Of a stretch of DNA of 62,908 nt, positions 13,999 to 21,356 are shown in pieces (within the stretch, counting starts at the first letter, position 1; the number at the start of each line of letters is the position of its first letter). This DNA comes from WHTX01 sp038255145 (lineage in GTDB: Bacteria > Actinomycetota > Acidimicrobiia > Acidimicrobiales > CAIXPF01). The DNA lies in the NCBI GenBank assembly GCA_038255145.1, contig JBBSLP010000032.1:1-62908 (forward strand). Direction: 5' to 3'. The position numbers and the translations under genes are program-made. The notes below the pieces were generated by a model that saw nothing but the letters and a program-made list of their open reading frames with translations, ran no database searches and was not told the origin of the DNA.

Positions 13999-16776
13999 AT
14001 GCGCAGGTTTCGACCGGCCCTGAGCACGGCGTGCTTCGCCGTCGTCGCCCTGGGCCTGGCCACCAGCCTGCTCACGTTCTGGGCCCACGCCACCGTCTAC
14101 GACAGCGACGACTTCAGCGGCCGGGCCGTGCAGCTCCTCGACTCGCCCGCCGTGCGCCACGAGGTGGCCGACCGGGTCACCACCAGCCTGGCCCGGTCGG
14201 GCTACCGACCCGCCGTCGAGCTGCGACCCGCGCTGCAGTTCGCCGTCGAGGTGGCGGTGGACACCGAGGCCTTCCGCTCCATCCTGCGCCGCTCCATCGA
14301 GAGCTTCCACGAGGCCCTCATGGGGGAACGGGGCGCGCCCGGAGGCCTCGACCTGTCCGACGCCCTGTCCGTGGTCACCTCCACCGTGCAGCTACCCAGC
14401 GACGCCCGGACCGCCTCGGCTCCCAGCTCGGCCCTGGGCAGCACGCTCGAGGACGTGTCGCGCCGGGCGACCGATCTGCGGGTGTGGCACTGGCAGGACA
14501 TCAGCGCCGGGGTGTCCCTGGGCGCCCTGGCGGGGGCCCTGGGACTGTCGGCGTTGGGCCTGGCCGTCGCCGTCGATCGCCGGGCCGGCGCCGCCCGCCT
14601 CGGGCTGGCCGTGGCCGCAGCCGGCGTCATCGTGCTCGCCACCCGGGCCCTGCTCGTGCTCGCCGTGCGGCGCATGGTCGACGACGCCCAGTTGGGTGAC
14701 GCCGTGGCCGACGGGTTGTGGCGGGCCACCGGGGACCTGCGCACCCTGGGCACCTGGGTGGTCGGCTACGGCGCCGTGGTCACCGCCGCCGCGTCGCGCA
14801 CCTCGCTCACCCCCGCCGCCCTGCGGTCCCGCCTGGCCGGCGTGCACGGGTGGCGCCAGCGGGGCCAGTCGCACTGGCTGGTGGTGGCCGTGGCCCTGGT
14901 CGTCCTCGGTCTGGCCATCACCTCCGCACCCGAGCTCGTGGTGGTGGGTCTGGTCCACCTCGGCGGCCTGTGGCTCCTCTACCTGGGCGTCCATGAGATC
15001 GTCTCCCACCTGGCCCCACCCCTCGAACGGGCCGCGGCGGAGGGGCCCGAGGGCGGGCACCGGTCCCGCGAACGGCGCCGGGTGGCCTTGGCCGGCGTGG
15101 CCGTGGCCGTGCTGCTGGCCCTCGTCACCGGGGGCCTGCTGACCGCCACCCGCCGGGCGGCGAACGATGCCCAGGTGGCGGGGGGGAGGCGGTGCAACGG
15201 CAGCGCCGCGCTGTGCGACGCCACCCTGGACCAGGTCACCTTCCCGGGCACCCACAACGCCATGTCGTCCTCCTTGTACCCCGGATGGCTGTTCGGCGAG
15301 CAGGTGAACTCCATCGCCGCCCAGCTCGAGGGGGGTGTGCGGGCCCTGTTGTTCGACACCCACTACGGCGAGCCCACCAACGTGCGCCTGCCCGGGTCCG
15401 GCGCCCGCCTGGTCGTCACCGACCGGGCCGCCGAGTTGGCAGCACCCCCGGGCAGCGAGGTCGACATCGACCCCGCGGTCGAGGCCCGGGCCGCCGCCCT
15501 GCGGGCCCGGGCGTCGGTCACCAGCGGCCAGCGGGCCATCTACCTGTGCCACAACTGGTGCGAGATGGGGGCGGTCACGTTCTCCTCCGTGCTGGCCGAC
15601 ATCTCCGACTTCCTCGACGCCAACCCCGACGAGGTGGTGTCGATCATCATCCAGGACGCCACCACCGTGGCCGAGACGTCGGCCGCCATCGAGGCTTCGG
15701 GCCTGGCCGACCGGGCGGCGACGCTGACCAAGGGCCAGCCCCTGCCCACCCTGGGCCAGCTCGTGGACAGCGGCAAGCGCGTGCTGGTCTTCGCCGAGCA
15801 GGGCGGCAACGATGCGCCGCCCTGGTACATGAAGGCCTACGACTGGTTCCAGGAGACGGGCTTCTCGTTCTCGGCCATCGACGGCTTCGACTGCAAGCCC
15901 AACCGGGGCACGGCTGACAACCCGTTGTTCCTGGTCAACCACTGGGTGAGCACGTCGCCGCCCAACCCCAAGCTGGCCGGCCAGGCCAACACGCGGCAGG
16001 TGCTCGAGGACCGCATCCGCACCTGCCTGACCGAACGGGGGTTGGTGCCCAACATCATCGCCGTCGACTTCGCCGGCCGGGGCGACGTGGTGGCGGTGGC
16101 CCGGGCGCTCGACGCCGACCCCTCGTCCCGGGCCCGTGAGCCCCTGACCACGCCCACCACCGCCCCCTCCGCGGGGAGCAGCCCGGTCCCGGCGAGCACG
16201 ACGACCACGGCGGCACCGCTGCCCCCGGTGCCCGGCCAGACCGACATCCCCACCCTCACCGGAGGTGACGCCACCGCGTTCTGCGCCGCCGCCCCCCGTG
16301 GGGTGAGGCTGTCCACCGCGTACAGCGTGGCTGCGCTCAGCGCCTCGGCCGAGGAGCAGGGTCGGGCCGACCTGGCCTTCGGTCCCGGGCTGGTGCGCAC
16401 CCTCACCGACTACGTCCGCACCGCGCCCATCGAGCTGGCCACCCAGGCCCGGCCGCTGTTGGAGCGGGCCACCGCGGCCGTGGCCCGGTTGGAGGCGGCC
16501 GGGGTCGATCAGCAGGTCATCGACGAGATGGCCGACCAGGCCGTGACCGCGGCTGACGACCCCGGCGTCGACGCCCTGGCCCTCGACGTGGACCTGGCCG
16601 AGCGACTCATCGGCGCCCTCGGTCGTGAGGGCATCGCCACGGTGGCGGCGGCCTTCGCGGCGACGGCGGGCGATCCCACCGGGGTGCTCGACTTCGGATC
16701 CGTGTCCGACGCCGTGGCCGACGCCGACGGCTACAGCTGCCTGGCCGATGCCCTGGCTCCCACCACCGGCCGCTGA
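13999..16776 (+). CDS. multi-domain membrane protein with PI-PLC-like catalytic domain
   Basis: This 925-residue protein combines parts rarely seen together. Residues 9-30 form an N-terminal anchor, and 40-165 an extracytoplasmic helical region. About six more membrane segments lie at 171-192, 202-225, 250-266, 293-310, 313-332 and 362-385. Residues 400-705 resemble the phosphatidylinositol-specific phospholipase C X domain: FPGTHNAM with H419, FDTHYGE near 452-458, and YLCHNWC with H518 as the likely second catalytic His. A Ser/Thr/Pro linker (715-745) leads to a C-terminal helical domain with C762 and C914. Extracytoplasmic phosphodiesterase action on a lipid or glycolipid is inferred. The glycosyltransferase follows 104 bp later. 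Confidence 0.8.
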   Translation: MRRFRPALSTACFAVVALGLATSLLTFWAHATVYDSDDFSGRAVQLLDSPAVRHEVADRVTTSLARSGYRPAVELRPALQFAVEVAVDTEAFRSILRRSIESFHEALMGERGAPGGLDLSDALSVVTSTVQLPSDARTASAPSSALGSTLEDVSRRATDLRVWHWQDISAGVSLGALAGALGLSALGLAVAVDRRAGAARLGLAVAAAGVIVLATRALLVLAVRRMVDDAQLGDAVADGLWRATGDLRTLGTWVVGYGAVVTAAASRTSLTPAALRSRLAGVHGWRQRGQSHWLVVAVALVVLGLAITSAPELVVVGLVHLGGLWLLYLGVHEIVSHLAPPLERAAAEGPEGGHRSRERRRVALAGVAVAVLLALVTGGLLTATRRAANDAQVAGGRRCNGSAALCDATLDQVTFPGTHNAMSSSLYPGWLFGEQVNSIAAQLEGGVRALLFDTHYGEPTNVRLPGSGARLVVTDRAAELAAPPGSEVDIDPAVEARAAALRARASVTSGQRAIYLCHNWCEMGAVTFSSVLADISDFLDANPDEVVSIIIQDATTVAETSAAIEASGLADRAATLTKGQPLPTLGQLVDSGKRVLVFAEQGGNDAPPWYMKAYDWFQETGFSFSAIDGFDCKPNRGTADNPLFLVNHWVSTSPPNPKLAGQANTRQVLEDRIRTCLTERGLVPNIIAVDFAGRGDVVAVARALDADPSSRAREPLTTPTTAPSAGSSPVPASTTTTAAPLPPVPGQTDIPTLTGGDATAFCAAAPRGVRLSTAYSVAALSASAEEQGRADLAFGPGLVRTLTDYVRTAPIELATQARPLLERATAAVARLEAAGVDQQVIDEMADQAVTAADDPGVDALALDVDLAERLIGALGREGIATVAAAFAATAGDPTGVLDFGSVSDAVADADGYSCLADALAPTTGR

Positions 16777-16880
16777 GTCGCCGGCCCCCGGGGCCTGCCG
16801 GTCCGTGATGGCACGGTTGCCAGGCAACCCGCGGGAAGCGGTCAGGTGGGCCCGAGGTTGGAGCCCCAGCATGGCCGACC

Positions 16881-19025
16881 ATGAGCACAACCACGCTGCC
16901 GCGGTCGACCGTCGACGCGCCGTCTCCACCGGGGCCGGATGCCGTTGCCGCGCCGCCCACCCCCGCGTCCCCCACCGAGGGGAGGCCGTCGACCTGGCGG
17001 CGCTTCGTCACCCCCCGCCCCGACGATCCCCGTTGGGCCCGCCCCGCCCTGGTGGCCCTGCTGGTGGGGACGGCCGTGCTCTACATCTGGGGGCTGGGTG
17101 CCTCGGGCTGGGCCAACAGCTTCTACTCGGCTGCGGTGCAGGCGGGTACGCAGAGCTGGAAGGCGTTCTTCTACGGCTCCTCCGATGCCGCCAACAGCAT
17201 CACCGTGGACAAGTCCCCCGTGTTCCTGTGGCCCATGATCATCTCGGCCCGCATCTTCGGGCTGAGCTCGTGGAGCATCCTCGTGCCCCAGGCCCTGGAG
17301 GGTGTGGCCGCCGTCGCCCTGCTCCACGCCACCGTGCGCCGTTGGTTCAGTCCCGCCGCCGCCCTGCTGTCGGGCCTGGTGCTGGCCCTGACGCCCGTGG
17401 CTGCGTTGATGTTCCGCTTCAACAACCCCGACGCCATGCTCGTGCTGCTGCTGACCGGCGGTGCCTACGCCATGACCCGGGCCGTCGAGGACGGGCGCAC
17501 CCGCTGGCTCCTCCTGGCCGGCTCCTTCGTCGGGGTGGGCTTCCTGGCCAAGATGCTCCAGGCCCTGCTCGTTCTGCCCGCCTTCGGCCTCGTCTACCTC
17601 ATCGCCGGGCCCCCCAAACTGTTCAAGCGGGTCTGGCAGACCTTCCTCATCGGCGTCGCCGCCATCGTCTCCGCCGGCTGGTGGGTGGCCGCCGTCGAGC
17701 TCACCCCGGCCGCGGATCGGCCCTACATCGGCGGCTCGCAGAACAACAGCGTCCTCAACCTGATCTTCGGCTACAACGGCTTCGGCCGCCTCACGGGCAA
17801 CGAGGAGGGCAGCGTGGGTGGCGGCGCCGCCGGCACCACCGGACGTTGGGGGGCGACGGGCCTGACCCGACTGTTCGACCAGAGCTTCGGTGGTCAGGCC
17901 TCGTGGCTGATCCCCGCGGCGCTGATCCTGATGGTGGCCCTGGTGGGCTTCACCCTGCGCAACCGGCGCACCGACCGCATCCGTGCCGCCATGGTCCTGT
18001 GGGGCGGCTGGCTCGTCGTCACCGGGCTGGCCATCAGCCTGGGCCAGGGCATCATCCACGAGTACTACACGGTGGCCCTGACCCCGGCCATCGGTGCCCT
18101 GGTGGGCATCGGCAGCGTCGAGCTGTGGCGGCGCCGGGACAGCCTGGCCGCCCGGGCCACCCTGGCCCTGGTGCTGGCGGCCACCGCCGCGTGGTCCTAC
18201 GTGCTGCTGGCCCGCACCCCGGACTGGGTGTCACCCCTGCGCTTCGTGGTCCTGGTCGGCGGCGTGGCCGTGGCCATCGCCCTGGTGGCGTGGAAGGGCC
18301 TGCGGGGCAAGGCCGCGGCGGCCCTGGCCACCGTCGGCATCGTGCTGGCCCTGTCGGGCCCCGCCGCCTACAGCCTCGACACCGTCACCACCCCCCACAC
18401 CGGTTCCATCCCCACGGCCGGGCCGAGCACCGGCGGCGGCTTCGGCGGCGGCCCTGGCGGCGGCGTCCCCGGCGGTGGTGGCGCCTTCCCCGGTGGCGGT
18501 CCGGCGGCCGCCGGCACCCGCCCCGGCGGCACCGGCACCGCGCCTCAGGGTGGCGGCACCCAGGGCGGCACCGTCCAGCCCCCGCAAGGTGGCACCGCCA
18601 CGGACGGTGGCGGTCGGGGCGGCGGCGGGGTCGGGGGCATCCTCGGCGCCAGCGCCCCCTCGGCCGAGCTGGTGAGCGTGCTCCAGGACGGGGCCGACGC
18701 CTTCACCTGGCCGGCGGCCACGGTGTCCTCCAACCAGGCCGCCGGCTACCAGCTGGCCACCGGTGACCCGGTCATGGCCATCGGCGGCTTCAACGGCACC
18801 GATCCCTCGCCCACGCTGGCCCAGTTCCAGCAGTACGTGGCCGACGGCCAGATCCACTGGTTCATCGCCGGTGGTGGCGGGATGGGTGGCGGTGGTGGCG
18901 GTGGCACCGGCGGCGCCACGACCAGCGAGTCGAGCGAGATCACCTCGTGGGTGACGGCCAACTTCAGCGCCACCACGGTGGGCACGACCACCCTCTACGA
19001 CCTCACCACCCCGCTCGGCGGCTGA
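16881..19025 (+). CDS. GT39-type (PMT/ArnT-like) membrane glycosyltransferase with Gly-rich linker
   Basis: A 714-residue GT-C protein. About 11-12 membrane helices span 53-500. The first extracytoplasmic loop has the expected features after helix 1 (GLGASGWANSFYSAAVQAG, later ITVDKSPVFLWP). Such enzymes move a sugar from a polyprenyl-phosphate donor to lipid or protein outside the membrane. Residues 511-590 are a Gly/Pro linker, and 591-714 form a small outer domain containing another Gly run (664-679). This long-tailed form is known in actinobacteria; acceptor unknown. The DNA of the linker is repetitive. A strong hairpin follows. Confidence 0.88.
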   Translation: MSTTTLPRSTVDAPSPPGPDAVAAPPTPASPTEGRPSTWRRFVTPRPDDPRWARPALVALLVGTAVLYIWGLGASGWANSFYSAAVQAGTQSWKAFFYGSSDAANSITVDKSPVFLWPMIISARIFGLSSWSILVPQALEGVAAVALLHATVRRWFSPAAALLSGLVLALTPVAALMFRFNNPDAMLVLLLTGGAYAMTRAVEDGRTRWLLLAGSFVGVGFLAKMLQALLVLPAFGLVYLIAGPPKLFKRVWQTFLIGVAAIVSAGWWVAAVELTPAADRPYIGGSQNNSVLNLIFGYNGFGRLTGNEEGSVGGGAAGTTGRWGATGLTRLFDQSFGGQASWLIPAALILMVALVGFTLRNRRTDRIRAAMVLWGGWLVVTGLAISLGQGIIHEYYTVALTPAIGALVGIGSVELWRRRDSLAARATLALVLAATAAWSYVLLARTPDWVSPLRFVVLVGGVAVAIALVAWKGLRGKAAAALATVGIVLALSGPAAYSLDTVTTPHTGSIPTAGPSTGGGFGGGPGGGVPGGGGAFPGGGPAAAGTRPGGTGTAPQGGGTQGGTVQPPQGGTATDGGGRGGGGVGGILGASAPSAELVSVLQDGADAFTWPAATVSSNQAAGYQLATGDPVMAIGGFNGTDPSPTLAQFQQYVADGQIHWFIAGGGGMGGGGGGGTGGATTSESSEITSWVTANFSATTVGTTTLYDLTTPLGG

Positions 19026-19104
19026 GTTCCACCAGTTCCACCAGTCCACCAGGCCCGGGTCCCCCCTCCTGCCCGGGCCTGGGAGGCGGGCTGCCCCCCG
19101 CCCA

Positions 19105-19140
19105 CCGCTGCCGCCCGCACCTCCCGCCGGGCGGCAGCGG
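19105..19140 (+). terminator. hairpin after the glycosyltransferase gene
   Basis: CCGCTGCCGCCCG (19105-19117) pairs perfectly with CGGGCGGCAGCGG (19128-19140), a 13-bp stem with a 10-nt loop. It lies 80 bp past the glycosyltransferase stop and 45 bp before the next start. Confidence 0.65.
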
Positions 19141-19185
19141 CGCGCCCGGGGTCTGCCGACGAGGTGGGCGGCTACGGTCACCGCC

Positions 19186-20037
19186 ATGTCCGGCACCCCC
19201 ACCTGCTTCGACCTCGAGATCGTGGACAAGGTCGCCCACCTGCGCATGATCCGGCCCGAGCGGCTCAACTCGATGATCCCGGCGTTCTGGCGGGAGCTGC
19301 CCGAGCTGGTGGACCGGGTCAGCGACGAGGCCCTGGCCCGGGTGCTGGTGCTGTCGGCCGAAGGGCGCCACTTCTGTGCAGGCATGGACCTGGGGGTGTT
19401 CACCGGTGACGGCGGGGTGGGGTCGGGCTCGCCGCCCGCCCCCGACGCCCGCCAGCAGGCGGTGATGCGTGACCACGTGCTGCACCTGCAGGAGAGCCTG
19501 ACCCGCCTGGAGCGGGCCCGGGTGCCGGTCATCGCCGCCGTGCAGGGGGCATGCGTGGGCGGGGGGTTGGACCTGGTGACGTCGTGCGACTTCCGCTACG
19601 CCACCGAGGACGCCTTCTTCTGCATCCAGGAGATCAACATCGGCATCGTGGCCGACGTCGGCACCCTGCAACGCCTGCCCCGCCTCATCCCCGAGGGCGT
19701 GGTGCGCGAGCTGGCCTACAGCGGGCGGCGCCTGGGGGCGGCCCGGGCCCTGCAGGTGGGCCTGGTCAACGGGGTGTTCCCCGACCACGGCGCCATGATG
19801 GCCGAGGTGGGCACCATCGCCGCCGAGATCGCCGAGAAGAGCCCCCTGGCCATCCTCGGCACCAAGGCCAGCCTGAACTACGGCCGGGACCACACCGTGG
19901 CCGACGGGCTCGACTTCATCGCCACCTGGCAGGCGGGCATGATGGATCCCGCTGACATGGCCGAGGCCTTCACGGCCAAGTCCGAGCGCCGCACCCCCGT
20001 CTACCCCGACCTCCCCCCGGTCCGCCGCAGCCTCTGA
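19186..20037 (+). CDS. crotonase of the delta3,5-delta2,4-dienoyl-CoA isomerase type
   Basis: A 283-residue crotonase-fold protein. Its active-site pattern matches dienoyl-CoA isomerase (ECH1) rather than hydratase. GGGLDLVTSCDFRYATEDAF has Asp where hydratases have Glu. IQEINIGIVADVGTLQRLP carries both the Glu and the second Asp of the ECH1 catalytic set. The reaction moves conjugated double bonds in dienoyl-CoAs during breakdown of unsaturated acids. ATG start at 19186. It is followed by a short operator-like region and a class II aldolase gene. Confidence 0.88.
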   Translation: MSGTPTCFDLEIVDKVAHLRMIRPERLNSMIPAFWRELPELVDRVSDEALARVLVLSAEGRHFCAGMDLGVFTGDGGVGSGSPPAPDARQQAVMRDHVLHLQESLTRLERARVPVIAAVQGACVGGGLDLVTSCDFRYATEDAFFCIQEINIGIVADVGTLQRLPRLIPEGVVRELAYSGRRLGAARALQVGLVNGVFPDHGAMMAEVGTIAAEIAEKSPLAILGTKASLNYGRDHTVADGLDFIATWQAGMMDPADMAEAFTAKSERRTPVYPDLPPVRRSL

Positions 20038-20040
20038 GGC

Positions 20041-20081
20041 GCTGACGCGAGCGACTGTCCACATGCTGACGCGAGCGTCAG
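20041..20081. promoter_or_regulatory. tandem operator-like repeats before the class II aldolase gene
   Basis: GCTGACGCGAGCG occurs at 20041-20053 and 20065-20077, 24 bp apart. The second copy is part of the near-continuous palindrome CTGACGC-GA-GCGTCAG (20066-20081). The first copy keeps only the left arm well. Such paired sites resemble GntR/TetR-type operators. They lie 54 bp upstream of the aldolase ATG. The regulator is unknown. Confidence 0.45.
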
Positions 20082-20134
20082 GGGTCACGTCCGTGGTTGA
20101 CTGGTCGCAGCTCACATCTCGGAGGCGCCCCCAC

Positions 20135-20896
20135 ATGTCCAAGCTCGTCCACACCCGCCCGCCGGAGTTCGCTGACGTCGAGCAGGAGCGCCAGCACCGC
20201 AAGGAGCGGTTGGCGGCGTCCTTCCGGCTCTTCTCCAGGTTCGGGTTCGACGAGGGCGTGGCCGGCCACATCACCGCCCGCGACCCCGAGCGCCTGGATC
20301 ACTTCTGGGTCAACCCCTTCGGTGTGCACTTCAGCCAGATCTCGGTGTCGGACCTCATCCTGGTCAACCACCAGGGCGAGATCGTAGAGGGCGACGGCCA
20401 CCTCAACGGGGCCGCCTTCGCCATCCACTCCCAGGTCCACGCGGCCCGGCCCGACGCCATCGCCGCCGCCCACGCCCACTCGGTGTACGGCAAGACGTGG
20501 TCCTCCCTGGGCCGCACGCTGGATCCGCTGACCCAGGATTCGTGTGCCTTCTTCGAGGACCACGGCCTGTTCGACGACTTCACCGGCGTGGTGCTCGACC
20601 TCGAGGAGGGCAAGCGCATCGCCGCCGCCCTGGGCGAGTCCAAGGCCGTCATCCTCCAGAACCACGGCCTGCTGACCGTGGGCCACTCGGTCGACGAGGC
20701 CGCGTGGTGGTTCATCACCATGGAGCGTTCCTGCCAGGCCCAGCTCATGGCCGAGGCCGCGGGGAACCCCATCTCCATCGACGCCGAGACCGCCCGCTTC
20801 ACCAGCGAGCAGGTCGGCTCGCACATGGCCGGCTGGTTCAGCTTCCAGCCCCTCTACAGCCGCATCCTCGCCGACCAGCCCGACCTCTTGGACTGA
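20135..20896 (+). CDS. class II aldolase/adducin domain protein
   Basis: A 253-residue protein of the zinc-dependent class II aldolase/adducin family. It has FSRFGFDEGVAGHITARDP near the N-terminus, the metal-ligand region AAAHAHSVYG, and the third His in ILQNHGLLTVG. Members cleave or epimerise sugar phosphates or decarboxylate small acids; the substrate is not readable. ATG 20135 with GGAGG 9 nt upstream is a firm start. It ends just before a strong terminator and is convergent with the fused CoA-transferase. Confidence 0.88.
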   Translation: MSKLVHTRPPEFADVEQERQHRKERLAASFRLFSRFGFDEGVAGHITARDPERLDHFWVNPFGVHFSQISVSDLILVNHQGEIVEGDGHLNGAAFAIHSQVHAARPDAIAAAHAHSVYGKTWSSLGRTLDPLTQDSCAFFEDHGLFDDFTGVVLDLEEGKRIAAALGESKAVILQNHGLLTVGHSVDEAAWWFITMERSCQAQLMAEAAGNPISIDAETARFTSEQVGSHMAGWFSFQPLYSRILADQPDLLD

Positions 20897-20956
20897 TCGA
20901 CCGGACCCGCCCGGCTGGCCGCTTCTCCCGCGGTCCGCAATTCGCCGAAGTCGGCC

Positions 20957-20995
20957 GCACCCACCCGTCCTCGGACCGGTGGGTGCGCCCGTTTT
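20957..20995 (+). terminator. intrinsic terminator after the aldolase gene
   Basis: GCACCCACCCGTCC (20957-20970) pairs with GGACCGGTGGGTGC (20973-20986) with one mismatch. GCCCGTTTTC follows, giving the clearest U-rich tract of the window. It lies 60 bp after the aldolase stop. Confidence 0.8.
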
Positions 20996-21027
20996 CGCCC
21001 CGCCTCCCTGCCCCGCCCCGCCCCGTC

Positions 21028-21325
21028 GAATCGATCTCGAATCGCCGCGCCCCGTTCCGTCGATTCGATCTCGATTCGACGAAACGGACGTATCCGCTGA
21101 ACTGGCCCTTGACGCCGCTGCGGGCCAGGTCGACGCACGCACCCGTCCTCCTGCTCGATCGACCGCCGCAGCTGGGCAGGCAGCTGAACGTGTCTACCCG
21201 TCTCCCAGACGGGCTCTTGCGTTCGGTTCGGTCGACGGGCCGCGGTTGAGGGCGGGCGGGGCCTGGCGGTCGAACCGTACGCATGCGTCTACCCCGGCCG
21301 TAGGCGTGCGCGTCCAGTTGGCCCG
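21028..21325 (+). repeat. composite intergenic repeat, copy 1
   Basis: This region lies between convergent genes. By eye it matches, in order and in opposite orientation, the region 28840-28503. Shared modules are: a TCGATTCGA-type quasi-palindrome (21026-21091); CCGCTGAACTGGCCC (the other copy has CCGCTGACCTGGCCC); a hairpin CCCGTC-TCCCA-GACGGG (21197-21213) followed by GCTC and TTCGGTTCGG; GAGGGCGGG next to GGGGCCTGG; and a second hairpin around GTCTACC. The middle differs, as copy 2 carries 19-bp tandem repeats there. No protein is encoded that I can support. Confidence 0.6.
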
Positions 21326-21356
21326 ACCCCGCCGTCGACGGCCGGCGAGGGCCAGG

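Noticed and set aside
14392..16929. An 845-codon minus-strand frame opposite the PI-PLC-like gene
   Set aside because: It is a mirror of GC-biased third codon positions; its translation has no recognisable domain and is dominated by Gly, His and Gln.
21190..21325. Integron attC site or transposon end
   Set aside because: Hairpins look superficially attC-like, but there is no integrase, no conserved R/L core pair and no target duplication I can see. I keep it as an unnamed composite repeat.
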